Assembly: GCA_038213375.1 (NCBI GenBank) | Contig: JBBQTB010000006.1 | Coordinates: forward strand, 1 to 64,000 | Direction: 5' to 3' | Length of the DNA: 64,000 nucleotides | DNA from: JAAUTT01 sp038213375 | GTDB taxonomy: Bacteria; Bacteroidota; Bacteroidia; Bacteroidales; JAAUTT01 | Shown: in pieces, positions 1 to 7,220 of the stretch | How the letters are laid out: each line of letters opens with the position of its first letter | How positions within the stretch are numbered: position 1 is the stretch's first letter | Program-made: the position numbers and the translations under genes | Notes under the pieces: generated by a model | Told to the model about the DNA's origin: nothing | Database searches by the model: none | The model's input: only the letters and a program-made list of their open reading frames with translations

Positions 1-67
1 CTTGGGGTATAGCTGGTTTTGAAAACCGGCAACAGGATAAAGCAGAAAAACCGGGGCAACCCGGTTT
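1..67. repeat. Cassette-end hairpin element, copy B1 (cut by window edge)
   Basis: This is the right part of a hairpin element that recurs at 3466, 3995 and 7730. It contains a GGTTTT/AAAACC inverted repeat near 14-27. It ends in a terminator-like stem with arms AAACCGGG (48-55) and CCCGGTTT (60-67) and a GCAA loop. It lies 8 nt beyond the stop codon of the leftward PIN toxin gene, so it probably ends that transcript. Function as terminator is inferred from structure. Confidence 0.7.
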
Positions 68-74
68 ATTTGTT

Positions 75-497
75 TTACTTAAATGGGTTAACGATTTTGA
101 GTTTGTTATTAATGATTTGACCATCGTGCATATCTTCAGAAAGCAGGATATTGCATCCACATTCTAAAGTAGCGGCAATAATAAGGCTGTCGTAAAACGA
201 GTAGTGGTACTTTTGGGCAATTTTACAGGCTTCTTTTACGGTAATGGGCGTGTTTGTAAAAATCGTAAAATTGTCGGTTATCTCATCCAACGAGTTCATA
301 ATATCATCCCAATCGGCCATTAGCTTTTTATTAAAAGCACTTACAAACTCGTTTAAGACCTGGGTACTGATAAAGACATCATTATAGCTGTTTATTTGTT
401 GGCGTGCTTTGCTCTGTTTGTCAGGAAATAAATCAGAATAGCTGTATATCAAAATATTGGAATCAATAAAGGTCTTATCGTTCATTAAGCTCATCAC
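75..497 (-). CDS. PIN-domain ribonuclease toxin (VapC-like)
   Basis: This is a 140-residue PIN-domain protein, the usual VapC length. Acidic residues expected in the PIN active site are visible: D12 in FIDSN, E50 in QVLNEF, D103 in FYDSLI and D122 in the LLSEDM segment. VapC toxins are Mg-dependent RNases that cut tRNA or rRNA when not bound by their antitoxin. The start overlaps the upstream antitoxin gene by 23 nt. An internal ATG at residue 5 (position 485) would shorten the overlap and is equally plausible. It is the last gene of an XRE-antitoxin-toxin cassette and is followed by a terminator hairpin. The family call is secure; the RNA target cannot be read from the sequence. Confidence 0.88.
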   Translation of the reverse strand: MMSLMNDKTFIDSNILIYSYSDLFPDKQSKARQQINSYNDVFISTQVLNEFVSAFNKKLMADWDDIMNSLDEITDNFTIFTNTPITVKEACKIAQKYHYSFYDSLIIAATLECGCNILLSEDMHDGQIINNKLKIVNPFK

Positions 498-681
498 GGT
501 TAAATTTAAAATCGGAAGTATTTACTTTAATCGTTGTAAAAGTCCTGCTTTTACGTGTCCGTGATGTCTTTACAGGTTCATCAATGGTAAATGCAATCAC
601 TTCAACCTGTTTTCCTAAATAATTAGCAGGGATAGGGAACGAAAGCATTTGTTTATCTGCGGTTAATACTGTTCTAATCAT
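475..681 (-). CDS. Small antitoxin paired with the PIN toxin
   Basis: This 68-residue protein lies directly upstream of the PIN toxin gene and overlaps it. The N-terminal part (about residues 1-33) is hydrophobic with a beta pattern, containing SFPIPANYLGKQVEVIAF, as in short AbrB-like or DNA-binding antitoxins of Bacteroidetes PIN pairs. It is followed by a basic linker (TSRTRKSRT) and a C-terminal tail (about residues 50-68) that would wrap the toxin. The antitoxin role is inferred from size, position and this two-part layout. It is 11 nt downstream of the XRE gene, so the three are probably one transcript. Confidence 0.75.
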   Translation of the reverse strand: MIRTVLTADKQMLSFPIPANYLGKQVEVIAFTIDEPVKTSRTRKSRTFTTIKVNTSDFKFNRDELNER

Positions 682-692
682 GATTACAGGTT

Positions 693-1031
693 TTATTTGT
701 TTGAAAAAGCGAGTTTAGTTTTGTTATAAGCTACCGCCATATCAATAAAATAGTACACCTTATCCTTTTCATCCTCCGGCAGTCCTTCAATATCTTCAAT
801 CCTTCTCATTAGCTTTTTGTTAAGCATTGTTTTTTCGGTATTACCAATAAGGTAATCAACGGTCACTTCAAGCGCATCGGCCAGTTTTGCAGCAACCTCA
901 ATAGAGGGCTTTATCTCGTCACGTTCGTAGCGTCCAACGATAGGACCGGATGTGCCAATTTTTTTTGCCAAACCCTCTTGCGACCATTTTAATTGTTTGC
1001 GCAGTAATACTATTTTTTCTCCAAAAGTCAT
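693..1031 (-). CDS. XRE-family HTH regulator, cassette 5
   Basis: This 112-residue protein has an N-terminal lambda-repressor-like HTH (about residues 5-60: MTFGEKIVLLRK, SQEGLAKKIG, GRYERDEIKPS). A helical C-terminal part is shared with the other XRE proteins in this island. I chose the ATG at 1031 because the HTH begins there and a promoter lies upstream; the longer open frame to 1151 reads through that promoter. It heads a three-gene cassette with an antitoxin and a PIN toxin. By analogy to the three-component paaR-paaA-parE systems it probably represses the cassette promoter; this is inference. Confidence 0.88.
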   Translation of the reverse strand: MTFGEKIVLLRKQLKWSQEGLAKKIGTSGPIVGRYERDEIKPSIEVAAKLADALEVTVDYLIGNTEKTMLNKKLMRRIEDIEGLPEDEKDKVYYFIDMAVAYNKTKLAFSNK

Positions 1032-1070
1032 ATTTAAGTGCTTTAAATACCCTGAAATTAAAAGATAGCA

Positions 1071-1102
1071 CAAAAATATAATACTTTTTAGTGATAAACA
1101 AA
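1071..1102 (-). promoter_or_regulatory. Predicted promoter of cassette 5 XRE gene
   Basis: On the minus strand this reads TTTG (1102-1099), 20 nt, then TATTTTTG (1078-1071). This fits the Bacteroidetes primary-sigma consensus TTTG-N20-TAnnTTTG. It lies 40 nt upstream of the chosen XRE start. An imperfect inverted repeat TTTAA-n5-TTAAA lies just downstream at about 1033-1047 and could be an operator. Confidence 0.6.
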
Positions 1103-1162
1103 TAACATAAGTCTTGGTTATTAAAAACCTATTTATTAGTTTTGTCACCAATAAGTACTAAA

Positions 1163-1655
1163 AAATATTTTTCGTATTGAAATCCCCGACATCAAGACCC
1201 GTTTACCGATATCCCAGGTATTGCAGAATTAGGGCTCTAAACCCGACAAACATAACCGTATCTGCTGCCCGTTCCACGATGATAAAAGCCGGAGCATGCA
1301 GATATACTATAAAACCCAAACGGGGTAGTGTTTTTGCTCCAATTGCAAGACCCCCGTTATGCCGAGGTTGCAACAATTACAAGCGAAGTTTGGCGGATGG
1401 CTGTGCCCCCGTCGAATATATCTTTTGAAGGCTTTAGTCTATTCTGCAAACAAAAGGAACATGAATAAACTAAAGCCCTAAACTAATGGTAGTATGCGAT
1501 AAATGAGACCGGAGCGGCTTGGCGAACGTCTCTGACTTCGTCGGGTTACATAGCGGACTCTTGACCGCTGCAATAAAATACCGCTTTTTTTGTAAACCCA
1601 ATAACCATAAAGCCTGGCAACTGGAAAGTTGTTGGGCTTTATGGTTATTGGCCGC
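1163..1655. repeat. Long intercassette repeat A, copy 1
   Basis: This block of nearly 490 bp matches copy 3 (8158-8636) over almost its full length, and copy 2 (5135-5526) over its first 370 bp or so. It lies between the 3' end of one cassette toxin (stop at 1645) and the promoter of the next XRE gene. It contains a stem-loop with arms at 1430-1444 and 1463-1477 (14 of 15 bases pair). It ends in a long hairpin at about 1602-1649 that overlaps the toxin's 3' end. No convincing gene lies in it: an 83-codon plus-strand frame is interrupted by TGA in copy 2. Confidence 0.85.
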
Positions 1656-1932
1656 TACGGTTATCAATAAACGCGACAAGTTCGATTTCGTTGGCTTTTA
1701 TGCGGTATATGAGCGATGTTTGTTCGGAAATAACACATTTGCGGAATTTTTTATGCTTTGGCGAAGGAGGGCAAAGGTTTTTATGCTGCCGGAGCCTGTT
1801 TAAAAGGTCTTCAACCAATTGTTCAAAATCTTCGGCCACCTCAACAGGCCATTTTTCAAGGATAAACCTTATTGTTCCCAGGTATGATTCTTCGGCTTCG
1901 GGCGACCAGTAAATCTCAAGTTCACGTGTCAT
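1645..1932 (-). CDS. RelE/ParE-family toxin, cassette 4
   Basis: This 95-residue protein has the RelE/ParE layout: a YWSPEAEESY start, two helices (about residues 12-48), then strands with the conserved basic stretch KHKKFRKCVI and a closing pair LIYRIKANEIELVAFIDNR. Family members either cut mRNA on ribosomes (RelE) or block gyrase (ParE). The sequence alone does not decide, though the ending resembles ParE more. The start overlaps the antitoxin stop by 4 nt (ATGA type), implying translational coupling. The last residues overlap the terminal hairpin of repeat A. Confidence 0.85.
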   Translation of the reverse strand: MTRELEIYWSPEAEESYLGTIRFILEKWPVEVAEDFEQLVEDLLNRLRQHKNLCPPSPKHKKFRKCVISEQTSLIYRIKANEIELVAFIDNRSGQ

Positions 1933-2180
1933 TTTTTACCTAATAACAGTTTAGCCTTTTGCCTTACCTGCTCGTAGGGTATGCGCTGGCCATTGTCCAA
2001 CTGTTGCAGCCCCTTTTCTACCGATGCCAATTCGTTGGCCGAAAGGCTTTCCCACCAGTCGGCCTGGTTGCCTTTGAGTTTACCGAAATACTCCTGTACT
2101 TTTTCCAAAACGCTCACATCGTCTGTTTCCACGATAAGACGGTGCAGGTTGTTTTTAATTTCTGATACAGCTAAATCCAT
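1929..2180 (-). CDS. Antitoxin of the cassette 4 RelE/ParE pair
   Basis: This 83-residue, mostly helical, charged protein is translationally coupled to the toxin. The middle WWESLSANELASVEKGLQQL and the C-terminal YEQVRQKAK segments resemble the toxin-wrapping part of small Bacteroidetes antitoxins of the addiction-module type. An N-terminal dimerisation helix (about residues 1-35) is plausible. The role is inferred from position and size. It follows the XRE gene by 26 nt. Confidence 0.75.
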   Translation of the reverse strand: MDLAVSEIKNNLHRLIVETDDVSVLEKVQEYFGKLKGNQADWWESLSANELASVEKGLQQLDNGQRIPYEQVRQKAKLLLGKK

Positions 2181-2206
2181 TGTATGATTGGTTTAAACAG
2201 TAATAA

Positions 2207-2542
2207 CTATGCGAATGTCTGCCTGGCTTTGGCATCCCTGATCAAACCATCGATGGCAAAAAGGATATAATCCTTGTCCTTCTGGTTCAGGTTTAAGAGG
2301 TTATTGACCCGTTCAAGCATAACTTTATCTTTCAACGGGTTGTCAGTAGAATTGCCAGTCAGGTAATCCAATGAAACGCCTAAAATCGTTGCGATTTTTG
2401 CCCCTACTTCGATAGATGGCTTTACTTCGTCACGTTCATAGCGTCCAATAGTTGTTGGTGCAGCACTTAAAGCTTTTGCCAGTTCTTCCTGTGACATGCT
2501 TTTTTCTTTAAGAACCTGTACTAATCTGCTTCCGAAACTCAT
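2207..2542 (-). CDS. XRE-family HTH regulator, cassette 4
   Basis: This 111-residue paralogue of the other XRE proteins here has its HTH at about residues 5-58 (SQEELAKALSAAPTTIGRYERDEVKPS). The shared C-terminal helices carry LLNLNQKDKDYILFAIDGL. It begins MSFGSRLVQVL, matching the start chosen for the cassette 5 protein. It is the first gene of an XRE-antitoxin-toxin cassette and is likely an autorepressor. The recognition helix differs from its paralogues, so each may have its own operator. Confidence 0.9.
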   Translation of the reverse strand: MSFGSRLVQVLKEKSMSQEELAKALSAAPTTIGRYERDEVKPSIEVGAKIATILGVSLDYLTGNSTDNPLKDKVMLERVNNLLNLNQKDKDYILFAIDGLIRDAKARQTFA

Positions 2543-2881
2543 ATCTGTGCTGTTTTAATAGGGTAATTGCCCAAAAGCGTAAAATAATAGCACAAATTTA
2601 TGATAATAAAATCAAAAAAAAGTTGCTTTTTTAGATCATATCTGTTATTTTTCACACAAATACGTGTTTAAATAAATTTTTTCACTATTTTTATGGAAAT
2701 CGCCGTTACAAAATTCGTGTACAACAAAGAAAATTTCAGTAATTTTATCAGTATTAAACATAGGAAGAAAATTGGTTAAATATTTATTGATTAGACACTT
2801 AAATATACCTATTCTTCCTATTCTTTCCTAATAAAAATCAAATTTCTTACGTCGAACTGACGTTAATTAATAAATTTGCAT
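2543..2881. other. AT-rich divergent intergenic region
   Basis: This region separates the leftward XRE cassette 4 from the rightward secreted-protein gene. A minus-strand minus-7 box TAAATTTG (2600-2593) could serve the XRE gene, with an imperfect palindrome GGGTAATTGCCC (2561-2572) between it and the start as a possible operator. A small inverted repeat ACGTC-n5-GACGT lies at 2849-2863. No gene is seen. Confidence 0.45.
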
Positions 2882-3403
2882 ATGCGTATAATCTTTATAC
2901 TTATACTTATTATATTTAGCTTCAATTGTTATGCAAAGGAAGTTCCAGATAGCCTAATATGTAATTTATTTAATTTTTTAGTTATGAAAGGGGAATTGAC
3001 CAAAGACCTTAATCAAAATAAAAAAGGCGATGCTGATTTCTTTAATATACAAGATGTTCTTGGAGTAGACAAGAATTGTTCTCAAGAATATGGAGTTTTT
3101 AAATTTCTTTGTAAGTATAGCGAAGAGTCTCATTATAATGTGTTTATAAAAAATGGCAAAACAGTTGAGATTTACGATATCTCAGACATCAGTTACTTAA
3201 TAACTAAAATAATTACTTTGTCAAATGAATTTTCTAACCTGTTTGATAATAGTAAAACTATTAAGTATATAAACGAAGTGATTATATTATATAATAATGC
3301 ATGTAAGACTAATCTTAAAAATGCATCGGTTGAATTTAAATTTGGTAATTATACCTATATAATATGTCTTGAAAATTACAATCAATCAAATTCAAAAAAA
3401 TAA
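2882..3403 (+). CDS. Unknown secreted protein
   Basis: I do not recognise this 173-residue protein. It starts with a clear signal peptide (hydrophobic residues about 3-17, cleavage likely after CYA) and the rest is soluble, rich in N, K, I and Y. Its codons are much more AT-rich than the housekeeping genes, which suggests transfer. It stands alone on the plus strand inside an island of toxin cassettes, so an orphan immunity protein for a periplasm-acting toxin is a reasonable guess and no more. The ATG at 2882 is preferred over a TTG two codons earlier. Confidence 0.65.
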   Translation: MRIIFILILIIFSFNCYAKEVPDSLICNLFNFLVMKGELTKDLNQNKKGDADFFNIQDVLGVDKNCSQEYGVFKFLCKYSEESHYNVFIKNGKTVEIYDISDISYLITKIITLSNEFSNLFDNSKTIKYINEVIILYNNACKTNLKNASVEFKFGNYTYIICLENYNQSNSKK

Positions 3404-3465
3404 TGATTGTTTTAAAAATTATATGCCCCCTCGCTGAGGGGAATATATGATACGAAGCAATAAAT

Positions 3466-3565
3466 GGCATTTGCAATGCCGCTTGGGACAAAGCTGGATT
3501 TTGCAAACCGGCACAAAACAAAGGATAATATTAAAGCTTGGTAACCAAAAGTTGCCGGGCTTTGG
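3466..3565. repeat. Cassette-end hairpin element, copy B2
   Basis: Three consecutive inverted repeats are seen: GGCATT-TGC-AATGCC (3466-3480), GGATT-TTGC-AAACC near 3495-3508, and a larger imperfect hairpin at 3531-3563 (arms TTAAAGCTTGGTAAC and GTTGCCGGGCTTT). The same order occurs in copies B3 and B4. Here no toxin gene ends beside it, so it may mark a lost cassette. A separate small hairpin CCCCTC-GCT-GAGGGG lies just before it near 3427-3441. Confidence 0.75.
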
Positions 3566-3632
3566 ATAAAATATGAACTACATGAAAACAAAAAGGAAAG
3601 GCACGGTCTGGTAAGTATCAAACTTACAGGCC

Positions 3633-3839
3633 ATGAAAAAAATACGTAACCGGCAGGAAAAATACCGTCGCAGGGACAAAAGTGAAAAAATCATTTATGG
3701 GTGGATACCGCCCAGGAGCTTCCGACAAATACTAAACCGCAGGTTTAGGGCAAATTGCAAGGAAGTGTTAAATACAAAAAACGCTGAGGAAAGCGTTTAC
3801 CCACTAAAAAGGAAAAATCTTTGGTGGGAATGGTGTTAA
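3633..3839 (+). CDS. Small basic protein of unknown function
   Basis: This 68-residue, strongly basic frame contains RNRQEKYRRRDKSEK, then IIYGWIPPRSFRQILNRRFRA, and a tryptophan-rich end (NLWWEWC). The stop lies directly before a perfect terminator hairpin (3841-3876), which supports a real transcribed gene. The composition suggests nucleic-acid binding, but no family is recognised. A spurious frame cannot be excluded. Confidence 0.4.
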   Translation: MKKIRNRQEKYRRRDKSEKIIYGWIPPRSFRQILNRRFRANCKEVLNTKNAEESVYPLKRKNLWWEWC

Positions 3840-3840
3840 T

Positions 3841-3876
3841 AAAGCAAAAAACCGGGGAAACCCGGTTTTTTGCTTT
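3841..3876. terminator. Perfect 16-bp bidirectional terminator hairpin
   Basis: The arms 3841-3856 and 3861-3876 are exact reverse complements with a GAAA tetraloop, and the stem has A-runs on one side and T-runs on the other. It can end transcripts from both directions: the small basic gene on the left and the 26-codon leftward frame on the right. Confidence 0.85.
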
Positions 3877-3955
3877 ATAAAGCAGCAATATTTTTTTGAA
3901 AGAAATCCTTAAACTTCTTTTTGGTGAGGAACGTATCGATCATTTTAATTACCAT
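3875..3955 (-). CDS. Possible 26-residue peptide or gene remnant
   Basis: A minus-strand frame runs from ATG at 3955 to TAA at 3875: MVIKMIDTFLTKKKFKDFFQ and six more residues. An AAGGAAG stretch lies just upstream of the ATG and could be a ribosome-binding site, and the frame ends at the terminator hairpin. It could be a short peptide or the tail of a deleted cassette gene. Confidence 0.25.
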   Translation of the reverse strand: MVIKMIDTFLTKKKFKDFFQKNIAAL

Positions 3956-3994
3956 GTTCTTCCTTAGATAAGCTAAATATTAGATCGAAGCGTT

Positions 3995-4098
3995 AAGCGG
4001 CATTTGTAATGCCGCTTGGAACACAGTATGTTTTGCAAACCAACAAAACAAAGGATAACATTAAAGTCTTGTAACAATAAAGTTGCCGGGCTTTATTA
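3995..4098. repeat. Cassette-end hairpin element, copy B3
   Basis: A perfect 10-bp stem AAGCGGCATT/AATGCCGCTT (3995-4004 and 4008-4017, loop TGT) is followed by the TTTTGCAAACC motif (about 4031-4041). A terminal imperfect hairpin (about 4052-4098) with AAAGTTGCCGGGCTTTA follows. It abuts the stop (4100) of the decayed cassette 3 toxin and probably terminates that transcript. Confidence 0.8.
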
Positions 4099-4099
4099 T

Positions 4100-4424
4100 T
4101 ATTTTATTTTTCTTATGCTTCTAATCCTGGTATCTTTGCGGTGTCCGTGAATAATGCCAAGGATCACAATTTCGGCAGGTTTTATCTTGTAGATGATAAT
4201 CCAGTAAGGCAAACAGCTTTACGGTAGATTTTGTTTTTAGTGGGCATTTCCTCGCATTCACGGAAGGCAAGTGGGTTCTTTTCAATGTGGTCGATTGTCT
4301 TAATAATCTCGTCACCAACACGGATGGTATTTAAAGGCTCATGCCGGATATACGCAATATAGCCTGTAATGTTATCAATGTTCTGTAAGGCGTGTTCGGT
4401 TACCCTTAACGAATAAGTTTTTGG
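4100..4424 (-). pseudogene. Frameshifted RelE/ParE-family toxin, cassette 3
   Basis: Two minus-strand frames together give a RelE/ParE protein. The first reads YSLRVTEHALQNIDNITGYI through PTKNKIYRKAVCL, and then a one-base shift near 4213-4220 is needed to continue as WIIIYKIKPAEIVILGIIHG through HRKDTRIRSIRKI to TAA at 4100. Without the shift the frame stops soon after in TAG/TAA. The strands lost include the conserved final HGHRK, so the toxin should be inactive. No ATG is visible at the expected 5' end, which overlaps the antitoxin. A sequencing error could also explain the shift. Confidence 0.75.
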
Positions 4425-4657
4425 AGCTTCTTATTTTGTTCTGACCATCGTTGTTTGGCTTCTGTTAAACTTACGGTCGGCGAGTTTTCGGCATACTCCA
4501 CCCATTTTCTATAATCCTCAACGCTTATTGGTTCGCCAGGCAGGGAATACGAATTAAAATCCTGCTCATTTACAATCCGTATCAAATGCTTATGCTCTAA
4601 ATCCTGCAACGCCTTTAAAGAATTGTTCCCTGTAAGTTCTATCGTTAGTGTTTGCAT
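4406..4657 (-). CDS. Antitoxin of cassette 3
   Basis: This 83-residue protein has a beta-rich start (MQTLTIELTGNNSLKALQDL) followed by the segment LPGEPISVEDYRKWVEYAE. That segment is closely shared with the cassette 1 antitoxin (LPGEPISIDEFKAGIKEAE). The tail TLTEAKQRW-like region and the basic end should wrap the toxin. It lies 12 nt after the XRE gene and overlaps the decayed toxin frame. It remains intact although its partner is frameshifted. Confidence 0.75.
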   Translation of the reverse strand: MQTLTIELTGNNSLKALQDLEHKHLIRIVNEQDFNSYSLPGEPISVEDYRKWVEYAENSPTVSLTEAKQRWSEQNKKLQKLIR

Positions 4658-4669
4658 AGTATTTATATT

Positions 4670-5008
4670 TTAATGTGCGTAGGCCTTACCGGTTTTCAAA
4701 TCCCTCAGGGCCATATCGATCATGTGAAATATAAACGACTTGTTTTCATCCGAAAGGGTTGCAATATCTTCAATCCGTTTTAAAGTGCTATTATCCAGCT
4801 CAAGATTGGTTTTTCCAACGAGATAGTCAATAGAAATACCTAAAGTATCAGCAATCTTCATGATTATTTCAATAGAAGGGGTCATAATATTACGCTCATA
4901 CCTTCCGATAACGTTCCCCGATGTTCCGATTGCTTTACCCAAGGCAGCTTGGGAAAGTCCTTTTTGCTTACGTAAGAGCATTATATGTTCGTCAAGTGTC
5001 ATACTCAA
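4670..5008 (-). CDS. XRE-family HTH regulator, cassette 3
   Basis: This 112-residue paralogue has its HTH at residues about 6-60 (LLRKQKGLSQAALGKAIGTS, then VIGRYERNIMTPS) and the shared C-terminal helical part (IATLSDENKSFIFHMIDMAL). It is close to the cassette 5 regulator in the first helices. It heads the cassette with an antitoxin and a frameshifted toxin. A promoter with a repeated AAACGTAT octamer lies upstream, so autoregulation is likely. Confidence 0.9.
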   Translation of the reverse strand: MSMTLDEHIMLLRKQKGLSQAALGKAIGTSGNVIGRYERNIMTPSIEIIMKIADTLGISIDYLVGKTNLELDNSTLKRIEDIATLSDENKSFIFHMIDMALRDLKTGKAYAH

Positions 5009-5077
5009 ACGTATTGTATTAGACTAATTATTGCTTATTTTTGCAAATATACACTACCTAAACGTATAAAATCAAAA
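5007..5077 (-). promoter_or_regulatory. Cassette 3 promoter with paired octamer
   Basis: On the minus strand the promoter reads TTTTG (5077-5073), about 21 nt, then TATATTTG (5051-5044). The octamer AAACGTAT occurs twice, at 5007-5014 (over the XRE start) and 5060-5067 (inside the promoter spacer), 53 nt apart. This arrangement suits an autorepressor binding both sites. Confidence 0.55.
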
Positions 5078-5134
5078 CCTTTAAAATTTGGTTTGCAAAG
5101 ATTGATAAATTACATTTGTGACGAATAGGTAGTA

Positions 5135-5526
5135 AAAAATATTTTTCAACAAAAATAATTCAATTGAAATCCCCGACATTAAGACCCGTTTACCGATATC
5201 CCAGGTGTTGCAACATTATGGCCTGAAACCCTACAAACATAACCGTATCTGTTGCCCCTTCCACGATGATAAAACCCGGAGCATGCAGATATACTATAAA
5301 ACCCAAACGGGGTAGTGTTTTTGCTCCAATTGCAAGACCCCCGTTATGCCGAGGTTGCAACAATTACAAGCGAAGTTTGGCGGATGGCTGTGCCCCCGTC
5401 GAATATATCTTTTGCAGGCTTTAGTCTATTCTGCAAACAAAAGGAACATGAATAAACTAAAGCCCTAAACTAATCGTAGTATGCGATAAACTATGACCGA
5501 AGCGGCTCGGCGAAAGTCTCCGACTT
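5135..5526. repeat. Long intercassette repeat A, copy 2 (3' truncated)
   Basis: It matches copy 1 from the GAAATCCCCGACAT start to the GTCTC-n-GACTT segment, then diverges at about 5526, where the Rhs remnant begins. The tail and terminal hairpin found in copies 1 and 3 are missing. The internal stem-loop (about 5418-5464) is conserved. The truncation point suggests that insertion or recombination joined the Rhs segment here. Confidence 0.85.
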
Positions 5527-5573
5527 AGTGTTTTAAATATAATTTACTAAATTTACCTTGTAAAATATCAAAA

Positions 5574-6737
5574 AGGGCCGACTCCATAATCTATATTTAC
5601 GACGCTGCCGGAACAAAACTTTTTAAAAAAGTATACAAAGCAGGAGTTCTTAGCAAAACAATCGATTATTCTGCTGAAACAGAGTATTTTGAATAACCAA
5701 ATAAAGTATCTTCCTACCGAAGAAGGGTTGGTGGAATACCAAACTATAAGTTCTTTCACATACGAATATTTTCTAAAGGACCACCTAGGCAATACGCGTG
5801 CGGTGGTATCGGCAGACGGATTGGGCAATTTGGTTGTAGGGCAGGTGAGCAGTTATTATCCGTTTGGTATGGCACATAGTTCAAACAGTTCAACAGGTAC
5901 TTCGAACAAATACCTCTATAACGGGAAGGAGTTACAGGACGAAACACTGGGCGGGGTATCGTTAGGGCTATATGATTATGGGGCTAGGTTTTATGACCCG
6001 CAGATCGGGAGATAGGTGACATTAGATCCGTTGTAGAACAATATAGGAGGTGGAGTCCGTATAATTACGGAGTCGATAATCCTATCCGGTTTATTGATCC
6101 TGATGGAATGGGGCCTTTTGATGATGATGTTGGTTGGTTGGTAGATAAAGCTAAAAGTTATGTTAAACAAGCTGTTGAAAATGTGGTTACCGCAGCAGCG
6201 CAAATAGTTGTAAAAGCTGGGAAAGATGCCATTAAGAAAATTCAAGTTACCCCATACGCTGAAGCTAATGTTAGTGTCAAAGTGGGTGCTACATCTGCTT
6301 TTAAAGTAAAAGGAGAAGGATACCACGCTGATGCTGGATCTGCTAAATTAGGAGAAATGTCTTTTGACATTACTAAAGATAAAGTTGAAACAAAGGCAAA
6401 TTATGGTGGGAAAGATGGCAAATTTGAAGGTACTAGATTGGCAGGAAGTGGCGGGTATGGAGGAGTTGATGGCTCCTTTGAGATAACACAAACTGAAAAT
6501 AAATCGAAAGAAGTTGAAAACACAACAACAACTATATCTGGAGGAGCGGGTATAGTTATAGTTCCAGGAGTAATTGCTGAAAGAAAAACTAAAATCGCCA
6601 CTGATAGTAACGGGGCTGCAACTTATAGTACGCAAGCAGGGATAGCAACTGGCTGGAATTTTGGTAAAGGTGTAGTTTTTAGTGGTTCCGGAGGTTTTGG
6701 ACTAAGACTAACCTATAGTACAAAAAATGAAGAATAA
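5574..6737 (+). pseudogene. Rhs/YD-repeat protein remnant with C-terminal domain
   Basis: This is the 3' end of an Rhs-family gene. YD-type peptide (IIYIYDAAGTKLFKKVYKAG) is followed by the Rhs core (YFLKDHLGNTRAVVSADG, YNGKELQDE, GLYDYGARFYDPQIGR). Three lesions break it: a shift near 5690, an in-frame TAG at 6013-6015 where the core normally has Trp, and a shift near 6032. After the last shift the core ends normally (RWSPYNYGVDNPIRFIDPDG) and runs into the variable C-terminal domain. The 5' part of the gene, with its secretion and shell repeats, is absent. It is a displaced Rhs tip rather than a working toxin gene. Confidence 0.85.
6108..6737 (+). CDS. Rhs C-terminal variable (effector) domain, open frame
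   Basis: This is the 209-residue open part of the Rhs remnant after its last frameshift. Residues about 10-45 form an amphipathic Ala/Val/Lys-rich helix (VKQAVENVVTAAAQIVVKAG). Residues about 50-209 are beta-rich with many Gly, Thr and Ser (GGSG, SGSGGFGLRL), somewhat like a membrane-inserting or porin-like sheet. No known nuclease or deaminase motif is visible. Together with two downstream membrane proteins this fits a membrane-active toxin, which is inference. Whether it is translated alone from the ATG at 6108 is unknown. Confidence 0.6.
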   Translation: MGPFDDDVGWLVDKAKSYVKQAVENVVTAAAQIVVKAGKDAIKKIQVTPYAEANVSVKVGATSAFKVKGEGYHADAGSAKLGEMSFDITKDKVETKANYGGKDGKFEGTRLAGSGGYGGVDGSFEITQTENKSKEVENTTTTISGGAGIVIVPGVIAERKTKIATDSNGAATYSTQAGIATGWNFGKGVVFSGSGGFGLRLTYSTKNEE

Positions 6738-7219
6738 TGGAAGGCGGTATGATTGAATTAGGAAATGATAGAATTAAGTATAACCAAACAATGCTTATTA
6801 TCATGGGAATATTGTTTCTCAGTATGATGTATTGGTTTTATTATATATATAAAACTCAAAATTGTTTGATTATTTTAATATTATCATTACTGTTTATTAT
6901 GGTTGCTCTCTTTAGTAATTTACGTCTTTATAGAATAAGAGTTGATAAAGAATATTTTTATATTGAGAATATTTTTAGGAAATTAAAAATCGGGAAGAAT
7001 GAATTTATTACAGTAAAAGTCGTAAGTATTATGCCATATACTTTAGCTATTACTTTTACTGGTGGAAGGAGATATTTATTTGTGTTAAATTCATCAGATT
7101 CTTTTAAAGCCATGGTTTCCTTTAATAAGAAAAAGATGGGAAATCAAGTTATAAATAAAATTGAACTAATTATTAATGTTGAGACGATGTTAAAAAAACC
7201 AAACTCACACAACAATTAA
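6737..7219 (+). CDS. Membrane protein, candidate immunity protein 1
   Basis: This 160-residue protein has two membrane segments near the N-terminus (about residues 14-32 and 36-55) and a soluble beta-rich C-terminal half (about 60-150) resembling a small PH-like domain. Its ATG overlaps the stop of the effector frame by one base (TAATG), a sign of translational coupling. Rhs effectors usually have the immunity gene directly downstream, and an inner-membrane immunity protein suits a membrane-acting toxin. The family is not recognised. Confidence 0.6.
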   Translation: MEGGMIELGNDRIKYNQTMLIIMGILFLSMMYWFYYIYKTQNCLIILILSLLFIMVALFSNLRLYRIRVDKEYFYIENIFRKLKIGKNEFITVKVVSIMPYTLAITFTGGRRYLFVLNSSDSFKAMVSFNKKKMGNQVINKIELIINVETMLKKPNSHNN

Positions 7220-7220
7220 T

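Noticed and set aside
1177..1428. Plus-strand 83-codon frame inside repeat A, also open in copy 3 (8171-8428)
   Set aside because: Copies 1 and 3 share the reading and a 3-nt gap keeps frame, but copy 2 has a TGA in the same frame. There is no ribosome-binding site and the composition is odd, so it is treated as part of the repeat.
2871..2878. TAAATTTG as the promoter of the secreted-protein gene
   Set aside because: The start point would fall at or after the ATG at 2882, so it does not fit.
3633..3839. Small basic frame as phage or transposon DNA-binding protein
   Set aside because: No phage or transposase genes lie nearby and no motif supports it; kept only as an unknown small protein.
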